Shown here: positions 35,246-48,232 of the stretch, one piece after another
How positions within the stretch are numbered: position 1 is the stretch's first letter
How the letters are laid out: the number at the start of each line of letters is the position of its first letter
Assembly (NCBI GenBank): GCA_018873245.2
Contig: JAEMBT020000005.1
Coordinates: 11,612,001-11,676,000 of the forward strand
DNA length: 64,000 nt
Direction of reading: 5' to 3'
DNA from: Archegozetes longisetosus
Taxonomy: Eukaryota > Arthropoda > Arachnida > Sarcoptiformes > Trhypochthoniidae
Position numbers and translations under genes: made by a program
The notes under the pieces: model-generated
What the model was told of the DNA's origin: nothing
The model's input: only the letters and a program-made list of their open reading frames with translations
Databases searched by the model: none

Positions 35246-36344
35246 TGCGGAAGTAAAACAATTGCTTTGATTAATGTATTAATGATTGGGTTAATAAGCG
35301 ATTAGTCACAAGCAATACTAAGAAGTTTGACAAGCCCTGGCTATCAATTATATAATGTAAGATATAATTATTTGTTGTTATTGATACATTAATGCGTAGG
35401 TGGGGACCCCACCCCGCCCCACTCAACACCCCTAAAAGTCGCCGCCGAAACTTACTCTTGGTCCTCCAATTCCACGCAGATATCATTTAAAAATTCTGCG
35501 GGAATTGGTATCTCGGGTAAATGTTGGGCCCGAGAAACCACAGAAGTGTCGCGATGATCTATATGTATTTTTAACGCTGATTCAGAATATGAAATCCAAA
35601 TTTTTTTATATCGAATCTTTTTCGAGATATTCGACTTTAAATATTTTATATTGAATTTTTCCACTTTAAGATTTTTTATTATATGATATATGATTTCGAC
35701 GTAGAATTTAACACTGATTACAATTATGAAACCCGTTTTTCGATATCTATAGTATCCTTAGAGAAATTCGAAGATTCATTTTAAACGTTTACTTTGAGGA
35801 CATCTAGCGGATAAACTATAAGTTATACAGAGGTGGGGATATTGACAATTTTGATCAGGATGATGACCTCTATTAAAATATATCATGAGATTCCGAATGT
35901 ATGGATAGTTAGAATCCCATAGGCTTATTTTCATCGTTCTTTCGTGTTAATTATTAAATTTATTAGTAGAGAAGCATTTTTGGTTAAATCAAATAATGCA
36001 TTTTGGCTGTTATAATAGAGTCATACGAAAGAGTTGAATATTACAAGAAACTGTTATATTTTAAAGTTAATGATTTTACAATGTTTTTTGTATTCATTTT
36101 TTCTTCTCTCATTGAGAATTTATTTGAAAATTGAAAAACTTCGTTCAACTACTCCAGAGCTAAGAGATGCAATTAAATAGTTTCATTTTCAAGTCAAGAT
36201 CTGTAGTACTTTTAAGTTTTTCTAAATCAGGATTTTTACCGAGATACCTCACAAGTTTCTGTAGTATGGAGTCTGAAAGACTTTATTAACTTCATTTACA
36301 ATGTTGAGTTGTTCCAGAAATTTCAATAATTGACTCTCATATCA
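35246..36344. other. non-coding DNA with a transposase scrap
   Basis: Apart from the SWIM-transposase tail at 35452-35540, nothing was recognised. Confidence 0.4.
35452..35540 (-). pseudogene. tail fragment of a SWIM-type transposase
   Basis: The frame ends HLPEIPIPAEFLNDICVELED, which parallels the YEPEIPEPAVSLNEVSVVLE tail of the frame at 11828-12028. The zinc finger itself is missing. It is a small remnant; the family call rests only on this internal comparison. Confidence 0.35.
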
Positions 36345-36352
36345 GTTATGCG

Positions 36353-36879
36353 TAGGGTTGCTCCTTTCGTAAAATAAGTAAATCACATCTAGTAAATTTC
36401 AGTAAATTACCGTAATATTACAGAGACCCTAAAATATTTTACAGGGAATTTTACATTTTCACTATCCTATCTAGTGTCAATGTAATTTTAACCCTTTAAA
36501 AATATTGCTTATAAACACGTGTTTTCAAAATGCCTAAAGTAACAAAGCCTAGAAGCGTTTTCAGGCAATATATTGTTAATAATGATAATGATGAAGATAT
36601 ATGTAAATTTTGTTCAACTAAATTTGGCAAAAATATTACTCCTATCAAGGATCATTTCAGTTACAAATGTAAATCTCTTCCAACTGACCTTAAGCCTAAC
36701 ATGGACAATCAAAATGTGAAAGATGGGTCTGAAGATGAAAACTATGATGAAAATTATCCTGACATTGAATTAATTGATTTTTAATTGAAAATTAATATTT
36801 TACCTATTTTAATCATTTTACAGTAAATTACCGAAATATTACTGGCAAAAAAGTATTTTACGTAAAATTCCCAACCCTA
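36353..36879. mobile_element. non-autonomous hAT element with BED-finger remnant (527 bp)
   Basis: The inverted ends start TAGGGTTG and continue with related TTTACGTAAAAT/GTAAATTACCG blocks. An exact 8-bp direct repeat GTTATGCG flanks the element at 36345-36352 and 36880-36887, as expected for hAT. Only the N-terminal DNA-binding part of a transposase remains inside. Confidence 0.9.
36530..36784 (+). pseudogene. hAT transposase N-terminal BED zinc finger only
   Basis: Opens MPKVTKPRSVFRQYIV and contains ICKFCSTKFGKN, followed by a His and a Cys in BED-like spacing. It ends in an acidic tail after 84 residues, with no RNase-H-like or dimerisation domain. The frame itself is intact, so a short DNA-binding peptide could still be made. 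Confidence 0.75.
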
Positions 36880-36887
36880 GTTATGCG

Positions 36888-37398
36888 AAACTGCTTTTGA
36901 TCATGAAAGAACAATTTTGAGAAATTTAGTGGCTGTAATGACTTTTAGTGTATTTTGTTGGTATTGGTGTAACTAAAATTATTGAAAATGACTTAAAGTT
37001 TACATTTATTAGTGCTATTGAAATCTGTGAACTTAGTGCTGAAAGTCAAATTTGAGTTTTAACCAAAAATCTTTTCTCTACTTACTACCAATAGAATCAA
37101 CATACAATGTTACCCAGATGTGATTATTACAGATAAACTATTATCTGAAAGTTACAGGTTTTAAACTACAAACTCTTGAGATATTTATAATAATTCCTTT
37201 AATCCTTTCTAAATGTTCAACTACTAAATGAGTTAGATAACTGATCGTACATTCAAGTACATTATACGATCAAATTCTTGCTTCCTACTTCTTGAGCTTT
37301 TTTTCTACTTATAGAAGCAGATTCCAGAACCATAGAAAGTATTATAAAAACTAACATTTTGAGGGATTGCTGTAGAATAATACGTACTAAGGCCTGAC
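36888..37398. other. non-coding spacer
   Basis: Nothing recognised between the hAT derivative and the next inverted-repeat element. Confidence 0.4.
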
Positions 37399-38490
37399 GC
37401 TCAACGCTCGGGGGTCAGACACTCGAGCGTATCGGAGAAATACCATTAAGGGACACCGCCATTAAGGGACACTAATGCCAGACTTTAGGACACTGTAAAT
37501 AAAAGCCATGCTTTGAAGTTTGGGACAAGTATAACATTTGGGACGATTCGGCCTATACTCAGCCTGAAATATAACTTAATAATAGTCTATATTTAAGTCA
37601 TTTATTTTTACATTTATAATTAAATTGTGTCAAAAGATAAATCAACATGACGAGTACTTGAAAAAGCGAAAGGTCTTTGTGGGTTAATTTTTATTTATTT
37701 AAAAAAAATTTAATAGAAAAAATCTAGTCTCAAAACTATAAGTCAAGTTTAGATTTTTGTATTTTCCCATTAGATTAATTTTATTAATGTTTTATTTGAT
37801 TTAATTTTAAAAATTCAAGAAATGTAAAAAATTTAGTTCCAAAAAATTTTTTAAATTAAGATTATTCATTACGAGGGCAATACTTTTGATGAAAATTATT
37901 TTGTATTTATAGTTTATTTTATATTTTAAAGAGCTATTAAAATACACTATCGGTCATAAGTAGTCTTACCCTCTTCTAACTTTCGATCGGAGAGCTCTAC
38001 AATTCTGTAATTTAATATACAAGTTGAGTATCAAAACGCTGATCATGGACCAAATTTCACGAATGTAGCGTCACTCAATTCGGAGTTTATTATTATCATT
38101 ATTAACGAAATTTAATCTATGATCAGCATTTTGATACTTCAATACAAAACTACATAATTGTAGAGCTCTTCTATCAAAAGTTAGAGGGGTAGGAATACTT
38201 ATGACCGGCAGTGTAGATATTTTTCTTAATAAGTTTTTTCTCAAACTTAATAACACTAGTTTTTAAATAAATGGGACACTCGTATAAAGGTTCATGATAT
38301 TCGACTCCTTTTTATTGGGACGTTATCGAACATGATGGACCTTTGAATGAGTGTCTATTTTTATAGTACGTACTGTCCCTTAATGGTGGTGTCCCCTAAT
38401 GCTATTATTCCGATATACTCACACTCAGCAAAATCAGAACAGTCGATGCTTGCGCTCGCTACCGAGCGCCAAACGCTCGAGCGTTGAGCA
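37399..38490. repeat. inverted-repeat element with GCTCAACGCTCG ends
   Basis: GCTCAACGCTCG near 37399 recurs inverted at the right end (CGAGCGTTGAGC, ending 38490). Inside both ends lies a CATTAAGGGACAC motif, twice on the left near 37443-37470 and inverted on the right near 38380-38400. No coding content. A Tc1-type MITE sits inside it. Confidence 0.65.
37945..38213. mobile_element. Tc1/mariner-type MITE (269 bp) nested in the preceding repeat
   Basis: The inverted ends are CACTATCGGTCATAAGTA and CACTGCCGGTCATAAGTA and extend for about 60 bp (to AGAGCTCTACAATT). TA flanks both ends (37943-37944 and 38214-38215). A second inner inverted block, GATCA with TTTGATACT, extends the fold. No transposase. 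Confidence 0.85.
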
Positions 38491-38509
38491 TCACTGCATT
38501 TAATAGATC

Positions 38510-38818
38510 GATGAAATCGAGAATCAGGGTGTTATTTTTAGAAATAATATGTCGATCTGTTGAAAATAATCATAACAAAAAGTGTGATATAACTGTTAAG
38601 TTTTGTATGGTTGATCCTACTGACTGAACCTCTATGAAATTTAGCATTAGCTTAAATATTTTATCACAAACTGTACTATAATGTTATTAAATGCTGTAGG
38701 GACTCGTATATCGAAATCAATTAGAAACGGACTTTTTTATCACATTTTCTTGCTATGATTATCTTCAATAGATAGAAATTTGATTCTAAAAAATAACATC
38801 CCGATTCTGGGTTTCGCA
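38510..38818. mobile_element. MITE with about 75-bp inverted arms (309 bp)
   Basis: The left arm (GAATCAGGGTGTTATTTTTA and onwards to GAAAATAATCATAACA) matches the inverse of about 38728-38818. No coding content was seen. The target duplication is not clear. Confidence 0.7.
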
Positions 38819-39973
38819 TAGAGTTCAAGCACTCTCAGCGTCAGAAGCTAATAACCAGATATTAATAAAGCCATTTAAATGACATAAGATATTTGTATTT
38901 TAGAGTTTATTCAGAAATCAGATATTTGTAAAATTTTTCAGCTTGTACTCTGAAGAAAAATTACGTTTGTTTGTTCGTAACTGCTTAGAACTAGAATCTC
39001 TTCGGTTAGATTAGGTCTATTGAATCGTTGAAACCAGTAGTTGTAGTTTTATCATGTAAGCTATAATACAGAACTTATGATATTGCTCGCCGCATATATG
39101 ATAAAGGTCCAAAACCAAATTTCAAATTTACTCATATTGTTGATCAATAAGAAAGTTCACAACGCTGAGAACACTCTGATTTGACTTCTTTTGAGTAAAA
39201 TTTAGATCGAGATTGATAATTATATTTATTGCACATTCAGATTCAAACATTACACATGCTATCTACTGAGTGCTATAAAGTGCTATCTCAAATTTAGGAA
39301 TTACGTATAGCACTTACTTAACAGTCTCTGCCTTAGTATAATTGAATGCTTTAATCTCCTAAAGAAAGTTGATATGTAATTTTAATTTTAAGAGACCAAC
39401 CAATAAATGAGATTGAAATACAGCAAACAATATGATAGGCTCTGTTCAATTTATTAAGAGAATTTTTAGGGTCAAATTTTGTTTATTTCGATCGATGATG
39501 AGACTTCAATTAAGTGGTCAAGAATTTTCGTTTATGTAGTTTTGTTGTTATGAATAATAAATTGTTATGAATTCATAAGTCATGGTAAAATAAATTTGTA
39601 AGCTATTATTTATATTCATCTAAACATATTTAAGCACAAAGAATCTCAAAGTTTTTTAACACACTTTTAAGGTTTAAGTTAATTCTTATTACGAACAACT
39701 TTTTTAGTTGTTTAATAATTAAAGAAAAATTCTAGAAATTTTGCTCTAACTTATACAGTTTAACAATGCAAAAAACTTATTATCAATTTGGTTACTAAAT
39801 ACTGATATTAGATTGCAAGAGGAAAGTAACTTGTTCAATTGCTTAAGAATAACTTTGGATAATCATTAATGCAGCGTGCGTAATTCAGAGCATAAGATAA
39901 AGAAAATATCTTGATTCTTTATATAAACATCAATGCTTCCAAAATCTTCATAAATTCGTAATTGATTTCAAAG
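38819..39973. other. intergenic, nothing recognised
   Basis: AT-rich DNA with no recognised exon, repeat pair or RNA gene. Confidence 0.4.
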
Positions 39974-40340
39974 ACGATTAAAGTTATATTTTGTTTATCA
40001 TTCTGATTACCGTTATTTCTGTCGAGTTGAACTCAAAGATTGTGGAAGCTCTAAAATCATGTTGCATTCTAATAATCTCAGTGTTTAGACAATTTAGGAA
40101 AATGTTGATTGTACATAGATCATTTAATGGTCGTAGGACAGCTCGTGAGCAAACATTTCATGAAAAATAGATAACAGTTTCGAGTAATATAATTACGTGC
40201 AACACAAAGACACGCGTTACTGCTAGCGGCAGTAGTATCTCTGTTCGCGCCACTAGCAAGTTCGGGCCTTGTCTTATAATATATATGTTGATAAAGATGC
40301 TGCCGCTAAACTCGGAATTGTTAAATATCAAACATGTTGA
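39974..40340 (+). pseudogene. dead copy of the RlpA/expansin-like gene
   Basis: This DNA is clearly related to the intact gene at 42431-42855. The leader exon is recognisable from 39974 (ATTAAAGTTATATTTTGT), but the start codon is ACG and a TGA follows within eleven codons. The mature part aligns from about 40095: TCATTTAATGGTCGTAGGAC, then GCAACACAAAGACA, then GCTGCCGCTAAACTCGGAAT. It contains stops and indels, including a TAG near 40168. The copies are about 2.4 kb apart in the same orientation, so a tandem duplication is likely. The minus-strand open frame at 40158-40403 is a shadow. Confidence 0.82.
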
Positions 40341-41528
40341 AAAATTCGATGATGGAGAAGAAGTATCAAGACTTTGGACAATAAATGTATGATTTTTCAT
40401 CATAAAGCTAATAAAAGGCTCCTAAATGAAATTTAATCTATGTGAGGGGACTTTACCCCTATGTTATACCTATGATTGGATAACATTACACTTAATTAAA
40501 AGAGAATGATTCCTTATTGCATAAAGGAAATTTTAACAACTTTATAATCTAATTCTTTTCAATATAAATCTTAACATCGATCTCAGGATATCTAAACTTC
40601 AATATTTCTCCATTACTCAGAATATAAAGTATTATCAGAAATTCTCTTCTCCAAAGGTATTAATACCATTCTACAATTTTCACTAATTGATGCATAAAAA
40701 CAATTTTTACATAGTTATTGATTAAATATTGGTTAAATCAGCTGAGTAAATATAGTGACCAAAAGGAATGTGGGCCAGAATTTCGATGAAATTTTTCATC
40801 CTACAAACTAGTTGTCACAATCTCATCGATACCAAACAGTTCTTGCATTACAATAGCCATATGTCAAATAAAATGTACGACTGAAATTCTATATTATTAT
40901 TAAAAAGACTATTAGTGATAATATGCTTGAGAAGTTTTTTAGGAAAATAAATCATATATACTCAAAATTATTGCTGATGCAAGAATGATATTTAATGTTT
41001 GCATACAAGTGAATGGCTATTTACTCCATTACTCTTGCAATATCTGTCGTATTCAAATTAATCTTTTTGATAAAGACCATAAAAATCAAAATGACATTTG
41101 ATACTTATAGGAATCTTGTTCTTAGAATTGATTTTGAACCTCATTGCGAAACATGAAAACAGTAAAACGAATGTTAAAACGGATAAAAGCTTGGTAAATT
41201 TAATTTTAGTAAGTTGATCTGAATTTAGTCGATAACAGACCAGAAACTTATTCTAATACTTTAATTTATGCGATTCAGGTGAATTATTCAACACAATTTT
41301 GGACTGCATTTATAATAACAGACTATTAGTTCTAATATATGATCAGAAATGTCATAGAGATGAAAAATTGAGTAAATTTTTTCATTGTTCAGGACATTTG
41401 ACCTGAGGAAATATTCAACATTTTCAATTCTTGATGATATTACAATGCCCTGTGTATGGTTTGGTGATGAAATTGAGAAGTTTATATAACTTCTTTTATT
41501 TAAAGTCAAAAGTATGACTCTCTTTCAA
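40341..41528. other. intergenic, nothing recognised
   Basis: AT-rich DNA between the dead copy and the small palindrome. No exon was recognised. Confidence 0.4.
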
Positions 41529-41661
41529 ATATGAAGATCTTATTTCCAAGAGGACTTAAGTGCCTATATTATAAGGTCCATTACTTTGAGCACCCACTGT
41601 GATCTTTACGGGACTTTATAATAAAGACACTTAAGTCCTTTTGGAAATAAGCTCCTCATAT
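41529..41661. mobile_element. short palindromic MITE (133 bp)
   Basis: ATATGAAGATCTTATTTCC at the left recurs inverted at the right as GGAAATAAGCTCCTCATAT. The arms continue through GGACTTAAGTG-type sequence for about 45 bp. The loop is short. No coding content. Confidence 0.75.
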
Positions 41662-42430
41662 GAGCTACAGTATCGGAATGTCTATGGTCAACAAAGTCTA
41701 CATTTGGTTAATCATTGGGTTCCGGTTTAAATCTTATAGAGTTTAAAGCTCTGGGTATCAACAGATGATCTATTTTGAAATGAAGGAATGAACCAAAGCT
41801 AAGTATCAGTTATACACCTGTTAAAAGCGATTAGTCAAAAGACAGAAAAAAGTGATTACAATATGTAAGATATCACGATTTTTCCGTTTTATTTTGTTAT
41901 ATCGTTTTACTGAAATTGTTAGCTAAAGTTTAGCTATCTGATCGAAAGTTTGGTTATAGTAGACTTTCAATCAAGCGTTCATAAAATCGTTTATTTTATT
42001 TCTATTTTCTCAAATGATATGATACTTAAATTCATAACACATAGCAGAATAGTTGAGATGACCATACTTTCTGACTGTTAATACATCCAAATAAATTCAC
42101 ATAACAGATTGAAAAAAATTTAAGAAGGTTCCACTTTATGCTTATTTTTGCACTCAATAATTTTAATCAATTATTATTTAAACGATATTTACAAATGTTT
42201 ATCAAAATTATTAGGTTTAGCGATAAAAATTATAGGCATTGTATTAAGTATTTAAGCCGGAAAATAATAGATTCCCAGTGGAATATTACTTACTAATAGA
42301 TAACTCGTTTGTGATGACATATTAACCAACAGATAAACATGAAATCCTTAACAGCTGCAGGAGAGAATCAACAAACTTTCTTTATAAAAGTTAGAGTTTA
42401 CTTTTAATAATTGCATAGTTTATTTCAAAA
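41662..42430. other. upstream region of the RlpA/expansin-like gene
   Basis: AT-rich DNA with no recognised element. No promoter was assigned. Confidence 0.35.
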
Positions 42431-42855
42431 ATGATTAAAGTGATATTATGTTTTGCGCTCCTGATTACAGTTATTACTGGTCAGTCATATAATAGAGAAT
42501 TAATGGCTTTTCAATTTAGTTGGCAAAGCTTCACAAGTATGAATAACTATTTAATATGTTACACTATTAATGTTTAGGTGAATCGGGAAAATGTTCGTGG
42601 TACGGTGGGTCGTTTAATGGTCATAAGACGGCTTGTGGAGAAATATTTAATGAAAATGAGATGACAGCTGCCAGTAATACAATTCCGTGCAACACAATGG
42701 TCCATGTCACTGCTAATGGACACACTATTACTGTTAAAGTTACTGATACTGGAAAATTTGGTCCAGGGGTCATTATGGACTTGTCGAAAGGCGCTGCAGC
42801 TAAACTTGGAATCGTTTCAGAAGGAGTCGCTCCTTGTACTGTTACCAGAGCTTAG
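42431..42855 (+). CDS. secreted RlpA/expansin-like double-psi beta-barrel protein
   Basis: Two exons, 42431-42479 and 42578-42855, with a 98-nt GT-AG intron give a 108-residue preprotein. The leader MIKVILCFALLITVITG is a clear signal peptide. The mature part is almost exactly one double-psi beta-barrel: CSWYGGSFNGHKTACGE, then AASNTIPCNTMVHV, then VTDTGKFGPGVIMDLS and GAAAKLGI, ending CTVTRA. Four cysteines are placed for two disulfides. The VxDxG...MDLS segment is the family hallmark. Such barrels occur in bacterial RlpA, plant and fungal expansins and small fungal secreted proteins, so wall- or polysaccharide-binding is plausible but unproven. There is no second expansin domain. An AATAAA signal lies 36 nt after the stop. 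A decayed copy is at 39974-40340. Confidence 0.88.
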
Positions 42856-45800
42856 CCTCTTTTGAGAGTGTAATAGAGCTAAGTCTAACAAATAAATTCT
42901 TCCGAACTTCTATTGATGCATAATTTTTTCTTATTTTTAAATGCATGTAAAGTAATTGTATTCTTAAAATAAAAAATAAAAATTTAAAAATATCAATGTT
43001 TGAGTAAGATATTTTCCCGAAAATTGAAATATATTCAGTTCTCTTTGTAGATTTTTAAGGTTTATGTAGATACATGTAAACCGGAGGTTAGTATAAAATT
43101 TTTTCATAAATAGAAATCCTTTAATGTATCTTTCATCAAATAACGTCACTCACACTATTGATAAGGTGTTTTAATGGGCTAACATCAAGTATGTGTGAAG
43201 AAAACCTTCAACAGTCTAAAAGAAGCAAACTCTCCACTATAAATAGTTCGAAAAATTTCATCTTCATTGTAGCCTAAGGACTAGAAAAAGTTAAATGGAA
43301 AACTTTATATGCTTCTCTAATTTAATTTTGAAGAAGAAAAAAAGTTTTTCGCAAATCATCATCATTAAAGTTTGAGGATACACTATAAGAGAGGTAGCAT
43401 GTAAATCCATTTATGACTTTTAAAGTATTTTTTTCTTTTCTTGATTTAAATCTCCTGCATCTGCTCATAGTCATGACAATTATTCTTATAGTTAATTTTC
43501 AAAAAATAGATATCCTCTTGAATAAAGTCCGATTTCAATTGATTTAACAGTAAGATTACTATAAAGCTAGTTTTACAATCAAAAGATGTCTAATCTCCTC
43601 CTCGTTTTGGTTTCAAAACAAATGAAAAAAGTTATTTGGTATATCTGTTTTTACTGTGGATTTTTCCATAATTAGTGGCTCTTAAAAAAGAAACGCAGTT
43701 GCTCTTAATACTAAACTATCATTTTTGTTCACTTTATCAATTATAACAACTAAAATTTTTATCATTTTTTCCAATCAGTAAATAAATTATCAATCGTTGA
43801 TTAAATTCTTTGAATGTCAATTTTATAAATCTGCTGTCTTTCGATGGCCGATATGATAAGTAGTTCGTTCAGAAGTTTCTCTATGATTTATAACTCTATA
43901 GAGAATATAATTTTTAACAATCACTTTAAGCATCTGTTAATCTGTAAATACTGTATTCATTAAATATATAAGTTTAAATCAAACGCTATTCTAATAGCAT
44001 ATATAGATAAGAAAGATGTTAAATGTAATTAATGAATCGCGATTTTAATTTTGATTTAAGCAATATAGTTGTTAGCTGAGACGGTTAAACAAACTCTTAA
44101 AATCATCTAAGTTCACATGGTGCTTTTAAGAAACTGACATCCTACCCGAAACTATGCATAATTTTTAACATATGTATTAAACGTCACATACGTATTAAAT
44201 TAAGTATGCACTTGAATCTTTATATTGTAATTAAGTACTAATGGTCAACATTAGAGAGAATTAAGACTCAAATTAAATTTTTAGACAAATCTTTTCTCAT
44301 AAAACCCATTAAATAGCTTTCTAAGCGATTGGAAATAACGACTCACAAATAAAATTCTAAATTGAGTTTGACTTCATTAAAAATTTTAATTTCTTTGAAT
44401 GGAATTCACATATGATATATTAAAAAAAGGATTGAGAAGTCATCTATATGATAGTTAAAAAACAACTACTGTCAATATAACGCTTAATTAAATAATAGCT
44501 TTCAAACAAGAAGTACTTTGTGAAGGCGTTGTACAATTATATTATTTGCATTATGTTTTGCAATATAGTTTACATTTAGACAAACCGAAATAGTTTGCTG
44601 TTGATTACTTTATTAATGAAAGTGTGCCCAAAAGTACAGTATATTTTATCCTACTGAAGTATTTGAATCTTTCACTATAAAGACAAAGTTTCACAGCGAA
44701 AATGTGCAAATAAAACTCAAATATATCCAACAGTGTGATTTTAATGTATTTAAGATTAATATACTAATGACTAGGAAGCGAAAAATGCCAATCAGCTCAA
44801 AAAATGTTAAATTTGTCTTAAAGAAGTTCATTTGAATACTGTCCAAAGGATTTATGATAGGATCCTAAGTTGATCAATCAGAATCTTAAAGTTATAAGGG
44901 AATGCACAGTTTAGCCAGTAGGTTAGGTTTTTTATGCTTTTTAGTTATCGTTTCAAAGTCCTTATCAATCAAAGTTATTAAATGATTTCATGGATTCGCG
45001 AAATAGGTAGTATACATGATAGACAATCAGACTAGAAATGAAACTTAAGATTTTCATATCAAAAAATGGCAAAAGACTTTACACTCATGCTAACAATTTA
45101 ACGCTGATATTAGTTTCGTTTCATTATTTTTGGAGTAAATAAAGCTAGAATTTCTGGTTGAAACGCTTAAGAATATCTTAAATCACCTCTATTTTTCTCA
45201 GTTGTAGAGAAACAGTTTCAATATGTAATTACATCACACTGCAATTTTTGGCTAGCATTAGATTAGTCTCTGTTTAGACAAGTAATGGGGAAAGCAATCA
45301 CTTATGAATACACGTTAACTAAAGTTATGACATATTTATCTCCAATGTAATTATAATCTAATCTACTTAATATTTCATTCTGAAATTGAAATAGTGGTAA
45401 TCAACTATAAAAAATAATCTTTTGAAAAGAATATGACATATCAATATCTAAATTAGGTGCTATATAATTTTAAATGTTTTGTAGATAAATAAAATTTTGA
45501 TTCAGATCTTATGATTTAAAAGAACATTCTTAACAGGTATAATAATTCGCAACCATCAAAATGGGTTATTATTTTTTGCCCTTTATTGTCTAGAAATTGT
45601 TTATGCAAACTTATTTATCAACCATATAATTTCGTAAAATATAAAATAGACTTTACAGTATTAAATATTAAGTGGTTTTTATAATTCTGGATTTTTAAAG
45701 CTCTTTATCGAACACTATTTCATCATTTTATAGAATAGATCGTGTAAAAAATCGATCTTAGTATTCAATTAGGAGCTTAAAAGAATCAAAGTCATAGTCA

Positions 45801-46189
45801 CTCAATAGCTTCTGTTTAATGATAGGGACTAAATTGATAAACAGTTTTGAGCTAAAAGGCACTTCTAATCTTGAAAATTTCAATTTCATATAATTTTAGC
45901 AATGTATCATTTGCACACAGATCAAACGTGCTGTAACTGTTTTATCAGTACTAAGCCCCTTACTTAAAAATGGTTACATTATACCAAATGAAATTTTAGC
46001 TGAAGTTATTTAACATTATTAAAAGTAATCTCAAACGTTTATAAGCTGATAATAGTTGCATGTTTGTTGATGAAAACTTTTTTTTGCATTACAGCTTCAG
46101 TTAGGATTTCAATATAAATATAAGAAGCGTTGCAAGCATCGGTTATTGGTTACAAGTGATTGAAGTGAGTTCAGACTAACAGATTTGTT
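42856..46189. other. large intergenic stretch, nothing recognised
   Basis: Over 3 kb of AT-rich DNA. The polyadenylation signal of the preceding gene is at 42891-42896. No exon pair, inverted repeat or RNA gene was recognised. Confidence 0.45.
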
Positions 46190-47545
46190 ATGAAAATGTC
46201 CCAATCAACTAATATTGTATTACTAGCTTGTGGTTCATTCAATCCAATAACGAACAGTCATCTGAGGATGTTTGGTATGTATTTCGGCAAAGATTTTTGC
46301 TCACAGAATCATAAAATTTTTTTGTTCAAATTGATCTAAGTGTCTAAAATATTAAACCTAAAAGTTATATCCATGTATCTATCAACTCGATAATTACTTA
46401 TTTAAATAAATCTTCATACTTCTTCACTTACTAAAGTTTCACATTTCAGTAAAATCTATTAACTTTAGTTGTTTGCAAAATTTTATTTCTACTATTTTAA
46501 AGCAGTTTTCTATTAAATCAAAACACAGTTCTTCAAAAAAGAGGAGTATATATTTCAAATTTCAATATCGAGAGAACACACAAAAATTTTATTTTCTGAA
46601 ATTTTGCCTAATTATATGCAATAACTTTAGTGAACAAAAACTCTGTCACTTAGTCACTTAATTTTTCCTGAAGCAAAAAATAATGAGAGACTCATAATAA
46701 AGCTAATTTTTATTTTACAAAATTTTTTAAAGAATTAGCAAAGGATTACTTCAATAGGAAGCCTAATCACAAAGTAGTAAAAGGAATCATATCTCCAGTC
46801 AATGATTTATATAAGACGGAAAAGAAATTGGAGTCGTCAAAGCATAGATGCGAAATGATTAGAAAGTCTCTCATTCCATTTGAAAAGATGGGAAATTGGA
46901 TCGAACTGGATGATTGGGAGTCCCAACTAAACCAATGGAGTCGTACTGTAGATGTTCTGGATCATCACTACAACCGAATAAATACAGAAACGCCTCAACC
47001 AAATATTCATTTGAAGTTATTGTGTGGCGCAGACCTTTTCGATTCATTCAAAGATCCAGAATTGTGGACAGAGGAGGAAGTTGAAAAGATAGTTGGCAAA
47101 TACGGATTAGTTGTCAATGTGAGAGAAGGGTTTGATCCGTGGGAAACGATTCAAGATTCCAACAAATCATCAATTTTTTTTAAACATAAGGTTTCCATGT
47201 TTACTGTCTTGCAGCTTTTTGGATGGATTCTAAATATTTTCTTTTTGATTCTAGGAAAATATGCATATAATCAGTGAGAAATTCACCAACTCGATTAGTT
47301 CAACTGCAATTAGGTTTGTTATTTTTCTTGACTGCATGTACTATTTAGTTTAAATTTTCAAAATAATTCAGTGCCAAATTTCAAACTATTTATGAAATTT
47401 TATTCATTCGTTTGCATAAGAACTATTTAGCTAAAATCTATTTTTTCATCAATTTAGGGAAGCAATAAAAAATGGAGAAAGCATTAGATATTTGGTTCAA
47501 GATCCAGTTATAGAATATATAGAGAAAAATAGACTATATCGCTGA
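46190..47545 (+). CDS. nicotinamide/nicotinate mononucleotide adenylyltransferase (NMNAT)
   Basis: NMNAT joins ATP to NMN (or NaMN) to make NAD, the last step of NAD synthesis. Four exons join in frame to 229 residues: 46190-46274, 46733-47190, 47255-47313 and 47458-47545. Exon 1 has the nucleotidyltransferase motif [18 protein letters not shown] (variant GxFxPxTxxH). Exon 2 has [12 protein letters not shown], the [10 protein letters not shown] segment, [11 protein letters not shown] and [13 protein letters not shown]. The last two exons supply [21 protein letters not shown], the ISSTxxR motif that binds ATP phosphates. There is no organelle-targeting extension. An AATAAA signal begins only seven bases after the stop. 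Isoform class was not resolved. Confidence 0.96.
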
Positions 47546-48168
47546 ATAATGAATAAATGTTCAGTTTCAAAACTTTAATGAAGCGGGAGAAATTTCTATT
47601 CGGCTTTAGAGAAAATTTTGTTAAATCGCTTTATTATTCCATATTTACTTTATTATTGGTAAAAATTTTATCGATAAATAGATAATATTTTTATTTCACC
47701 ATTACAATTATAATATATTTAATAAAACTGTAAAATTTTACGATACCAAATTAGTAGAGTAACTAATTATCCAAATTATTATCCAATCCCTTACATTGGT
47801 CAGGTTTCTCCTCGGGTCTGATTATTCAGTGAAATTAAAAATTCAAATCTATCTGAATTTTGAACTTAAGTTTAGGCCTCTTTATTACTACAAGAATTTT
47901 CTAATCGAATTTTTAATTAATCACAGTACTTAAAAATGTATATTTTTGACATTTCAATACAGTGAAGAAAAAATTATGAAAATTTAATCAAGCTTAAAAA
48001 CTTATTTGAAGAAATATACCTTCATCACTTGAAACTTTTAGATGTTTTTATGGATAAATAGAATGATGAATTATACTTTAATCTGTAATGTATTTTTAGA
48101 ATAAATACCAATGAGTTTATTTTAACGATAACATATTTATATAAATTATTTTATGCTATATCAGATCA
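47546..48168. other. intergenic, nothing recognised
   Basis: AT-rich DNA downstream of NMNAT. Confidence 0.4.
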
Positions 48169-48232
48169 GTCAATAAGTTCTCGACTTATTATCAATAAGC
48201 TGCGATGCATAAGAGGTCGAGAACTTATTGAC
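48169..48232. repeat. 64-bp hairpin with perfect 17-bp arms
   Basis: GTCAATAAGTTCTCGAC at the left is exactly inverted at the right, with a 30-nt loop. It could be the two termini of a mariner-type element joined by deletion, or a small structured element. Confidence 0.6.
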
